Positions 9,154 to 16,893 of a stretch of DNA of 64,000 nucleotides are shown piece after piece (the first letter of the stretch is position 1; each line of letters begins with the position of its first letter). Location of the stretch: positions 32,209 through 96,208 of the forward strand of contig CAYPIE010000012.1 in the NCBI GenBank assembly GCA_964410665.1, given 5' to 3'. Both the position numbers and the translations under genes were made by a program. The notes under the pieces were generated by a model. The model saw only the letters and a program-made list of their open reading frames with translations. It did not search any database and was not told the DNA's origin. The stretch is from CAYPIE01 sp964410665. GTDB taxonomy: Bacteria > Planctomycetota > Planctomycetia > Gemmatales > Gemmataceae.

Positions 9154-11325
9154 TTAGCCGACAAACACACCCTCAAAGCGAGTGGGGTCGAGGGGCCAGG
9201 TAAACGAGGGAGCCAGGAAGTTGCCCGCGAGTAAGTTCACGCCTCGATAGCCACGGACCACTGGGGCAAGCCCAGTACCGGACCCGGTCACCAGATCCGC
9301 ATTCGAATCCCCATCGAGGTCTTTGGCGGCCACCCGAATCCCGCCTCGGGTGTTCGGATCGCCAGAAAAGAAGTTGATGATAGGTTCTTGCCGCCCTGCT
9401 TGAAGTAGCGCGTTGCCGCTCAACCCGAGCACGCGCGGCCCGCCACCGGGTCCACCGCCGGCGATCACGTCGCCAAAGCCGTCACCATCGAGATCGCCGA
9501 TGGTCACAAAACTGCCATCACGCAAGCTGGCTTCAAAGACAAAGAAATCCGAAAACAGTTTGACCGGTGTACTGCCGGTTGTGAAAGGGTCGACCAGCTG
9601 ACGGCCATCAAAGCCGGCCACCCGAGGACCGCCCCCAAAGCCTGCTGCGACGAGCAGGTCGGGGATCGTATCGCCGTTCACATCCCCCACGGCCGGCCGG
9701 GCTCCGCCACGGAAGTTCGGATCTTCGATGCCAAAAAAGTCGGCTAAGACGGTGGCATCACCGACGCGGAAGATGCGGACGCGCGGGCCGCCTCCTTCAT
9801 CGGGGGTAACGATGATCTCAGCCTGGCCATCGCCCGTGAAATCATCCGCGGCGACAAACACCCCACCTAGAAAGCTTGCTTCGAATGGGAACAGGATCTC
9901 CAAGAGGTTCAGTGAATTGCCATCATAGACACGAACCTGGGTGGGTTGGCCAGGATCACTGCCGACGATCACCTCGGCGACTCCGTCACCGTTGACATCC
10001 GCCACCGCGACTCGTGATGCAGACCCCTCACCGTCGTTGCTGGGAGGAAAGTCGGCCAGCTCGCGGGGGGGTGTCCCCTCGATGAGCGTAACCCGCGGAA
10101 CACCGGTCAGTCCCACGCCCACAACGGGGGTAGCGTTCTGCCCGGGGAGGGACGAAATGGGCGGATTGACCGGCAACACTGGGGGCACAGGGAGGGGGGG
10201 GACCGGTGGGGCGGTTGCTGAGGGTGGCGGAGGCAGCGGTCCGGCAAACCCTGAGCCACTGGCGGTGAACTGCGCATCGCCGGAGTAAATGGCCGTCAGA
10301 TTGTTGAGGGTAAATCGGCTCGCATCGGTCGTCAGTTGGGCCACTCCTGCCGCCAACGGCACAATTCCCAAGGTTTCAAATGGGGTCGCGAAGGTCACGG
10401 TGCCGGTGGGGATGTCTGGGCGGTTGCTGGTCAGCGTTGCGCTGAGGGTTCGGCGCACCGCGGGTGTGGTGAGGCTGGGTGTGATGTCCAGGGTGGTTAA
10501 GCTTGGGGCCGGTTGCGACAGTTCCCAGCCGAGATCGGCAAGGATGGCCCAGTCCAACGCGGTCATAAAGCTGCGTGTACCCACCAACTGCACGGCATTC
10601 ATCAACGCTGGGGCACCGAGCGAGGTGGTACCCGGAGCATAATGCCCCTGGGTTGCATCCAGCGGGACTGGGCCGCCAAAGACGCGGGTTGCCTCCGGGC
10701 CGGTGAACTGATTCGCCGTGATCTGGTTGTCAAAGACATCGGAGAGGGAAAAGCCGAGCAGATGCAGAAACTCGTGCTGGGCCACCGAGTAAAAATCGGT
10801 GGCCCGGGTGGGCAGTCCAATCGAATTGCCGCCAAAGAACCAGTCGTTGGTCTGATCGAAGCTGATCGAGCCGGCGATGAAGGCGTGATCGCGGGCGGCG
10901 GATCCCTGGGTCTCGCCCTGGCCTCGATTGAAGACCAGGTCGAGAAACGCGGGGCTGCCGCGCGCCGAAAGGGTAGGAGTGGTCGCCACCGCACTGGTCT
11001 CTTCACCCAACTCCTGAGCGCCAACAAAGACGAATACCGTGTTGGCAGGGATCGTCAGGTTCTCGAGCGGGATAGTGGCGGAGCTACTCGGGTCTTTCAG
11101 TTCAATCCGATAAGTATTGCCCGGGTCCACCGTGATCGGGGCGAATTGATCGTTGAGCTGGGCGGCGACGGTGTCAATCGCCGCTTCGAGGACTTCACGC
11201 CGAACGGGGTCGGCAAAAAAGCCCGAGCTGTCGAGGCTGTAGTCCACGATGACATTCAAGGCTGGAGCCAGACGTGGTTCCAGCGGTTCCACTCGGTGAA
11301 GTGTCGACGGACGCTGCTGAGGCAT
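9154..11325 (-). CDS. Secreted zinc metalloprotease with FG-GAP propeller
   Basis: The 723-residue protein begins with VEPLEPRLAPA, the LE-x-R-x-x-P motif. Residues 184-192 read HEFLHLLGF, an HExxHxxG metzincin-like zinc site; the usual third His is Ser, and His228 in QGHYAPG is a candidate third ligand. A Met-turn-like PALMN lies at 239-243 and DWAILADLGWEL closes the domain. A bacterial Ig-like domain follows (about 275-360), then a Pro-rich linker (362-395). The C-terminal ~320 residues contain Asp-rich units such as DVNGDGVAEVIVG, typical of FG-GAP/VCBS beta-propellers. It is closely related in its propeller to the protein at 14360-16438. The sulfatase gene ends 59 bp upstream on the same strand, so an operon is possible. 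Confidence 0.85.
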   Translation of the reverse strand: MPQQRPSTLHRVEPLEPRLAPALNVIVDYSLDSSGFFADPVRREVLEAAIDTVAAQLNDQFAPITVDPGNTYRIELKDPSSSATIPLENLTIPANTVFVFVGAQELGEETSAVATTPTLSARGSPAFLDLVFNRGQGETQGSAARDHAFIAGSISFDQTNDWFFGGNSIGLPTRATDFYSVAQHEFLHLLGFSLSDVFDNQITANQFTGPEATRVFGGPVPLDATQGHYAPGTTSLGAPALMNAVQLVGTRSFMTALDWAILADLGWELSQPAPSLTTLDITPSLTTPAVRRTLSATLTSNRPDIPTGTVTFATPFETLGIVPLAAGVAQLTTDASRFTLNNLTAIYSGDAQFTASGSGFAGPLPPPPSATAPPVPPLPVPPVLPVNPPISSLPGQNATPVVGVGLTGVPRVTLIEGTPPRELADFPPSNDGEGSASRVAVADVNGDGVAEVIVGSDPGQPTQVRVYDGNSLNLLEILFPFEASFLGGVFVAADDFTGDGQAEIIVTPDEGGGPRVRIFRVGDATVLADFFGIEDPNFRGGARPAVGDVNGDTIPDLLVAAGFGGGPRVAGFDGRQLVDPFTTGSTPVKLFSDFFVFEASLRDGSFVTIGDLDGDGFGDVIAGGGPGGGPRVLGLSGNALLQAGRQEPIINFFSGDPNTRGGIRVAAKDLDGDSNADLVTGSGTGLAPVVRGYRGVNLLAGNFLAPSFTWPLDPTRFEGVFVG

Positions 11326-11384
11326 GAGTCACCCTGGACATCCGATAAGAATGCTGTTTCGATGTAGAAGCCCGGACAACAAGG

Positions 11385-12788
11385 TCAGGGTCGTAATGGG
11401 ATCGGGGCGATCCGGGCGCGGCTCCACCATTCCTGAGCACGCCGGGGACGGTAGGCGGGGTTGGCTTGGGGGACTTGGGCGTTCACCTTTGCCCGCCAGC
11501 TGCGTAATAGGCTCCGTAACTCGGCAGCCTTGGCCGGTTCCTGGGCAGCACGATCGGTGGATTCGCTCGGATCCTCTTGCAGCGAATATAGCTCAAAATC
11601 TTTGGTATCAAAAAAATCGATTGCCTTCCAGTCGCCGACGCGGATCGCACTTGCGGGGCGGCTATGATGGTAATGCGGATAGTGCCAGTAAAGGGCCTGT
11701 CGCTTCAGTGCGGAGCCGGGCTCACCCATTAATGGCAAGAGGCTCGCACCATCACAGGGCTGGTCCTGGGTCGGGGGTAAACCGGCGACCTGCAACAAAG
11801 TGGGATAGAAGTCCACACTGATGGTGGGTTCGGCACAAACACGGCCGGCGGGGGTCACGCTGGGATAACGGATCAACAGGGGGACACGGATGCCTCCCTC
11901 ATAGAGACTCCCTTTTTCATCTCGGAGCGGGGCATTGGAAGTGACGATCGGGTCGGCTGGACCGGCGTTATAACGCCGGACCAGGCCACCGTTATCGGAA
12001 GTCACTACGACCAGAGTGTTGTCCTCGAGTTGCAGATCATCGAGCGCCTTGAGGATCCGGCCCACGCTCTGGTCGACTTCTTCGAGCAGGCCAGCATAGG
12101 TGGGGTTACTGGGATAGCCCTCGATCGCTGGCTTGGCCTGGTACTTCGCCAGTAATTCGGGCGTCGTGTTGAGCGGGATATGCACCGCATAGTGACAGAG
12201 GTGCACAAAGAACGGCTGCTCGCGATGACGCCGCATAAAGTCGATGGTGGTTTCGGTCAAGTGCTCGGCGAGGCGACGCGGTGGTTGGCCTTTCGCTTGG
12301 TAGTTGTGCCGCCCAGGGGTGACCAGAGCGGTGTCAAACCCTTGATCGGTCGGCTGGTGACCGCGGCCACCGAGGTGCCACTTGCCGAAGTGAGCCGTCG
12401 TATAGCCGGCGGCTTGGAGCCTCTCGGCGATGGTAACCACCTGGACGGGCATGGCCAGGGCACAGGGGGGCTCGGCCAGCTTGGCGAAGGGCCGCCAATG
12501 GCCATGAATATGGGCGGTTAAGCCGAACCGCGTTGGATACTGCCCTGAAAGAATGGACGCTCGGGTAGGAGAACAGACTGCACCGGCGGCATAGAAGTCG
12601 GTGAAGCGGACCGCTCGCTGGGCAAATGAATCGATATTTTTTGTTTCATTAAAATGATTGCCATGGCAACCCAAATCGGCCCAACCTAGATCATCGATCA
12701 AGATGAATACGATATTTGGTGGACGTTCGGCCGTCGCCACTGCGCTTGCGAATAGGGCAACGACAAGGCCCAGCAAGAGTCGATGCAT
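11385..12788 (-). CDS. Secreted type I sulfatase
   Basis: The 467-residue protein has an N-terminal signal peptide (hydrophobic LLLGLVVALFASAVATA) and then the alkaline-phosphatase-like sulfatase core. Metal-binding DD lies in FILIDDLGW. The formylglycine site is CSPTR, a C-x-P-x-R motif, so activation by a formylglycine-generating enzyme or SAM-type maturase is needed. GKWHLGG carries the conserved Lys and His, and TSDNGG the metal-binding Asp-Asn. It looks like the arylsulfatase A/N-acetylgalactosamine sulfatase group; the substrate is not deducible. AAGGA lies 6 nt before the ATG. Probably periplasmic or exported, acting on sulfated polysaccharide. Confidence 0.92.
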   Translation of the reverse strand: MHRLLLGLVVALFASAVATAERPPNIVFILIDDLGWADLGCHGNHFNETKNIDSFAQRAVRFTDFYAAGAVCSPTRASILSGQYPTRFGLTAHIHGHWRPFAKLAEPPCALAMPVQVVTIAERLQAAGYTTAHFGKWHLGGRGHQPTDQGFDTALVTPGRHNYQAKGQPPRRLAEHLTETTIDFMRRHREQPFFVHLCHYAVHIPLNTTPELLAKYQAKPAIEGYPSNPTYAGLLEEVDQSVGRILKALDDLQLEDNTLVVVTSDNGGLVRRYNAGPADPIVTSNAPLRDEKGSLYEGGIRVPLLIRYPSVTPAGRVCAEPTISVDFYPTLLQVAGLPPTQDQPCDGASLLPLMGEPGSALKRQALYWHYPHYHHSRPASAIRVGDWKAIDFFDTKDFELYSLQEDPSESTDRAAQEPAKAAELRSLLRSWRAKVNAQVPQANPAYRPRRAQEWWSRARIAPIPLRP

Positions 12789-12888
12789 AACAAATCCTTG
12801 GGTAGTAGATCGAAGCGATCAAGCAGGTTGCTAGGGTACTCTGACGAGCGCAAGTTCGCAAGTATGCCCGCCGTGGCCATGCCGAGCG

Positions 12889-14193
12889 TCAGCCTGGCTC
12901 GGGGAACGGGGCTGGAGCAGGAGCGTCGACAAGGGCCGGCGTGGGTGCAGCCTGGTGCAGCGCTCGACGGCCTGCGTTCACCAGATGTTGATAGAAAAAC
13001 AGGATGGTCAAGCTAACGAGAGGAATGCCGACCGTCCCGGCCACCAAAAGCAATTGCCGACCGACCGGGCCTGCAAATCGCTCGAGGGTTGCCAGAGGGG
13101 TCGGCGAAGAGGACACAAAAATGCCAGCTTCGGGACTGGGCATGCCTTGGTCGATCGATTCCGCCGGAGCGTCGGCTGTGAAAGAGAAGAGTCCATAAAG
13201 GAGGATCAACAAGGCGAGAAAGCCGAGCACGATGCGGGAAAACACATCAAAAAAGTGGATAAATGCCCGTTTGAGTTCCGGGGCATTGAGGTCATGGCTG
13301 GCAGCTTGCAGAAACAGGGCGAAGAAGAGTTCCGCGATCGGGGTAGCCAACAGCAGGGCCGCGGAAGCGACCGGAACCAGTCCAGGCTGGAACCCGTCCT
13401 CGGCTACCAGCAGGAGGAAAGCCAAAACGATCAGGAGAACCGATCCGGCCCCAGCGATTCGGGTAAACCAGCGACTCCAGGCTCCCAGACGATGGCTCCC
13501 AGCAGCTCCCGGTCCATGATGGAGCCTTCGTCGGCCAAGGATCAATAGGGTTTGTCCGATGAGAAAGCTCAGTGTGGCCATGCCGGTCAAGAAGACCATG
13601 AGTTGGGGTTGGCGACCGCTGGAGATCAGACCGAAGCCGGTCAGACAGAGAATCCCCCCGACCAAGGTGCCCAGCAGAGCGGTGATCAGCCAGGCGGCGA
13701 TCCCAGCACGCACCAGCTTTAGATCCGCGCTCAGTTGGTGCCAGCTCGGTGGCGGTGCGGGTGGTTTGCGTGCTGCACGGGTGCGCGAGACGCTCGAAGG
13801 TTCCCGAGTCGTGGAAGCGCGGCGTCGCGGAGAGGGGGTGACGACGCTGGCTTGTTCCTCCAGCGTCGCGTCCGCAGTAATCGCGCCCCAGATGTCTTCG
13901 GGTGAAGAAGCGGTGGGGGCAGTGGCGACAGTGGGGGTGGCCACCGGCTCCTCCCCCGATGAGGCGGTGGGGACCGTTTGTGGGGCGGCAGTGGGGGTTG
14001 CCAACGGTTGCTCCCCCGATGAGGCGGTGGGGACCATTTGCGGGACGGCAGGAGGGTGGTTGCTAGGCGAGAGCTTTTCCCCGGGAATGCGAAATTGGTA
14101 GCGGCAATTCGAGCAATTGCCGCGTCGGCCGGAGTAGATGTCCGGGAGGCGAAAGTGTTTGCCGCACTGAGGGCAATCCACATCGATGGCCAT
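12889..14193 (-). CDS. Zinc-ribbon, Pro/Thr-linker membrane protein
   Basis: The 434-residue protein starts with CPQCGKHFRLPDIYSGRRG and CSNC, a zinc ribbon that in planctomycetes often precedes membrane or signalling modules. Residues ~50-100 are a low-complexity linker made by a 60-bp DNA tandem duplication (units ending in TASSGE). A basic, Ser/Arg/Pro stretch (~115-150) follows, then about five membrane spans. No catalytic motif is visible. It stands upstream of the sulfatase on the same strand with a 100-bp gap. Function unknown; a membrane-anchored regulator is only one possibility. Confidence 0.7.
   Translation of the reverse strand: MAIDVDCPQCGKHFRLPDIYSGRRGNCSNCRYQFRIPGEKLSPSNHPPAVPQMVPTASSGEQPLATPTAAPQTVPTASSGEEPVATPTVATAPTASSPEDIWGAITADATLEEQASVVTPSPRRRASTTREPSSVSRTRAARKPPAPPPSWHQLSADLKLVRAGIAAWLITALLGTLVGGILCLTGFGLISSGRQPQLMVFLTGMATLSFLIGQTLLILGRRRLHHGPGAAGSHRLGAWSRWFTRIAGAGSVLLIVLAFLLLVAEDGFQPGLVPVASAALLLATPIAELFFALFLQAASHDLNAPELKRAFIHFFDVFSRIVLGFLALLILLYGLFSFTADAPAESIDQGMPSPEAGIFVSSSPTPLATLERFAGPVGRQLLLVAGTVGIPLVSLTILFFYQHLVNAGRRALHQAAPTPALVDAPAPAPFPEPG
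13921..14040 (-). repeat. 60-bp tandem duplication inside the zinc-ribbon membrane gene
   Basis: Bases 13921-13980 and 13981-14040 are two copies of one 60-bp unit (shared CTCCCCCGATGAGGCGGTGG). Degenerate partial copies lie on both sides. The frame is kept, giving repeated PTASSGE-type linker units. Confidence 0.8.
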
Positions 14194-14359
14194 AATCGCT
14201 GTGCACCCCAGGGTTGTTTGGCCAAGACCGTGGAAGAGGCTGGCGTCCAGCCTCTTCCTATCTGGTTAGACATACTAATGCCCATACGCCTTGGCTATGG
14301 GTATTTCTTGGAGCGGTAGATCAACTCCAAAGTTCCCTGGTGTAGGTCTGAGGGCATGT

Positions 14360-16438
14360 CTAGCCGACAAACAAGCCGCCGGTGAAACTCTCCTCAAAAG
14401 CCAAGAAGCTGTCGATCTCGTCCGGCGGGTCGTCCTGAACCAGACTGAGCCCACTGTAGATGGTCACCTGGGGCTTGGCGTCGGTCCCCGCGCCGGCAAT
14501 CAGCTCGGCGGCTCCATCACCATCGAGGTCCTCACTCGCCAGGCGAATGCCGCCGCGGTTGTCGATATCGCCAGCGAAAAAGTTGGCCAGTTGGACACCG
14601 GCGGTAAGACCGGGGTCGATGGGGTCAAACGAGCCGGTTAATAAGGCCTGGCCCGAGAAGGCGCGCACACGGGGGCCCCCGGTGGGGCCGCCCCCCACGA
14701 TCAACTCGGCTTGGCCATCTTCATCCAGGTCCCCGAGGGTAACGAAGGAGCCATTGCGAAGCGTCTGCTCGAAGACGAAGAAATCGCCGACCAGGCGTTG
14801 GCTTGCTCCATTGACCAGGCTCTGGCCATCCCAAAGGGCCATACGTGGACCGCCCAAAAAGCCCGCCGAGACCGCTAAATCCGCATTTCCATCTCCGTTC
14901 ATGTCGCCGATCGCTCCGCGGGCTCCGCCTCGGAAGTCTGGGTCGTCAATGCCAAAGAAGTCAAAGATCTGCTCGCCCGTGGCCCCGTTGTAGATGCGGG
15001 CGCGGGGGCCGCCCCCCTGGTCCGGGGTAATCACGATGTCAGCCATGCCATCGCCATCGATGTCTCCCGCGCTGACAAAGGTACCACCCAGGAAGGTGGA
15101 TTCGAAGGGCTCAAAGCGTTGGAGCATCTCCTCCGTTTCGCCATCGAAGACCAGGACTTGCGAGCGGATTCCAGGTCCGGAACCAACGATGATGTCCGGG
15201 ATGGCATCGCCGGTCAGCTCGCCGACCGCGACCCGGACGCCTCCGCGGAAGGATTCGTCGAATGCCAGAAAGCTCGTGAGTTTAACGTTGTTCTCATCGT
15301 AAACCTGTACCAACGGCGCTCCTCCTTCGCCAGCGCCGACGGCATAGCGGGGTATCACCGTTGGTGGAACCGGGGGAATGACGGGGGGGATGACCGGAGG
15401 GGTGACCGGTGGCGTGACCGGTGGCGTGACCGGTGGCGTGACCGGTGGCACCGGGGGAATGACGGGGGGGGTGACATTCCCCGGGTCTTCACACAGGGTG
15501 TCCTCCGGTTCTTGGACCAGCGTATCCGCGCCGTCAGCACACAGCGTATCGGCGCCGAGGCCGCCGATCACGGCATCGACGCCCTGGGCTTCGAAGGTAA
15601 ACTGGGCGACCCCGAAGACCATGTCATCGCCGTCCCCCCCGTCGAGATGATCATCGCCCAGGTCGCCGTTGAGATCGTCGTTGCCGAGTTCGCCAGCGAG
15701 GGTGTCGTTGTCGTTGCCGCCGCGAAGGAAGTCATCACCGGGGCCGCTATTGAGCTGGTCGTTGCCGTCATCCCCTTGGAGGGTGTCGTTGTCGTTACCG
15801 CCGCTGAGCCGATCATCGCCGTCGCCGCCGACCAGGCTGTCGTTGCCGTCATCCCCTTGGAGTTGATCGTCGCCCGCAGCGCCAATAAGGCTGTCGGCAT
15901 CGGCTCCGCCGACCAAAATGTCCCGGCCGTCGCCACCGTCCAGGAAATCGCTGCCAGCTCCGCCGACCAGGGTGTCATCCCCCTCCTGACCGCGGAGGGT
16001 ATCGGCGGCGCTCGCCCCGACCAGTGAATCATCGCCGGAATTACCCGCGAGTGATGCCGGTGGGAAGTCCACGCCGGTGGGTTCGTCTAAGATGATCGTG
16101 TCATTGCCATTGAGTCCAGAGACATTGATCCCTGCGGTGTTGGCCAAGGTGGCAGTCGGTCCGACAATGGGGACCATGCCCGTCTCATCGGTGATCACGA
16201 AGTTCCCTTGAGTATCAGTTTGGATTGTCAAAAGATTATCCCCGGAGTCTCCCACCACGCGAAGCTCGCCGAGTCCGGCTCCCAACGCGTTGGGGTCAAA
16301 GAAGGCCGCACTGGGGACAATGCGATCCGAAAGGGTCTCAAGGTTCAAGCATGGGAGAAGCAGGGTAGAGAAGTCGGTTCGGGGTCGTCGCCGAGAACAA
16401 CGACCCGAAGATTGGTTCGAGGAACGGTCGGAACGCAT
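14360..16438 (-). CDS. Exported RTX-repeat and FG-GAP propeller protein
   Basis: Starting at the ATG at 16438 (GGAG 11 nt upstream; an ATG at 16519 is less likely), the product is 692 residues. The N-terminus is Arg/Ser-rich and then reads NLETLSDRIVPS, a variant of LE-x-R-x-x-P. RTX-type GGxGxD nonapeptides run over about residues 100-270. A Pro-Val-Thr linker of repeated VTPP units follows, then ~380 residues of FG-GAP units (GDIDGDGMADIVITP and similar). The last ~330 residues are strongly similar to those of the protein at 9154-11325, including the order of FFGIDDPDFRGGARGAIGD-like units. Probably extracellular and calcium-binding; no enzyme domain seen. Confidence 0.8.
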   Translation of the reverse strand: MRSDRSSNQSSGRCSRRRPRTDFSTLLLPCLNLETLSDRIVPSAAFFDPNALGAGLGELRVVGDSGDNLLTIQTDTQGNFVITDETGMVPIVGPTATLANTAGINVSGLNGNDTIILDEPTGVDFPPASLAGNSGDDSLVGASAADTLRGQEGDDTLVGGAGSDFLDGGDGRDILVGGADADSLIGAAGDDQLQGDDGNDSLVGGDGDDRLSGGNDNDTLQGDDGNDQLNSGPGDDFLRGGNDNDTLAGELGNDDLNGDLGDDHLDGGDGDDMVFGVAQFTFEAQGVDAVIGGLGADTLCADGADTLVQEPEDTLCEDPGNVTPPVIPPVPPVTPPVTPPVTPPVTPPVIPPVIPPVPPTVIPRYAVGAGEGGAPLVQVYDENNVKLTSFLAFDESFRGGVRVAVGELTGDAIPDIIVGSGPGIRSQVLVFDGETEEMLQRFEPFESTFLGGTFVSAGDIDGDGMADIVITPDQGGGPRARIYNGATGEQIFDFFGIDDPDFRGGARGAIGDMNGDGNADLAVSAGFLGGPRMALWDGQSLVNGASQRLVGDFFVFEQTLRNGSFVTLGDLDEDGQAELIVGGGPTGGPRVRAFSGQALLTGSFDPIDPGLTAGVQLANFFAGDIDNRGGIRLASEDLDGDGAAELIAGAGTDAKPQVTIYSGLSLVQDDPPDEIDSFLAFEESFTGGLFVG
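15402..15449 (-). repeat. Four 12-bp tandem repeats coding for a VTPP linker
   Basis: GTGACCGGTGGC occurs four times in a row, with degenerate copies on both sides. On the coding (minus) strand it encodes (T-P-P-V) units linking the RTX and propeller parts. Confidence 0.85.
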
Positions 16439-16893
16439 GTTGAAAGACTCCAAGAAGATACAGGAAAAATCGACAATCATGTGGTTGAGAAGAACAGCTT
16501 TGCTGTGCCGCGAAGTCAACCGTGCAAAACCGCCGAGCCACGAAGCTTGCCCAACTTTTGTATGTACTGATTGATCGAGTCTGGCATTATCTTATCTAGT
16601 CTGCCTTGCCCGGGCAGTTTGGATGAGCCGCAATTTTTTAAGTTTTTTCCTTGCTTTTCATCGAACCGTTTCTAGCCTGAGTACAAGCCATGCTTCCCAG
16701 ATTACCTGGAGAAGCTATCAACCCACGCGGTTGTTCGCAGAGAATATTTTTTTTGTGGACGGATCGTAACAATTTTCCTAATTTACGGTGGCCGTCCTGG
16801 TCTGTCGTGCATCCACACTAGTTCGGAAAGCGTTCCCAGACAGGGGGGGTACTTTCCGTATATCTGATTCTTCCATCAACACAGGACATGGAC
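16439..16893. other. Divergent promoter region between two RTX genes
   Basis: This 455-bp region separates the divergent RTX-FG-GAP and pure RTX genes. It is clearly AT-richer than its flanks (runs of T around 16632-16650 and 16746-16754), as expected for promoters of both genes. I see no gene and cannot place the -35/-10 elements with confidence. Confidence 0.5.

Noticed and set aside
10513..11367. 284-codon plus-strand frame over the metalloprotease
   Set aside because: The minus strand carries HExxH and LEPR motifs; the plus-strand product has no recognisable feature.
15402..15449. Regular short repeats considered as a CRISPR array
   Set aside because: The unit is 12 bp with no spacers and encodes an in-frame VTPP linker.
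15119..16027. 302-codon plus-strand frame over the RTX/FG-GAP gene
   Set aside because: Antisense shadow of RTX repeats and the VTPP linker; Val/Ala-rich, no ribosome site.
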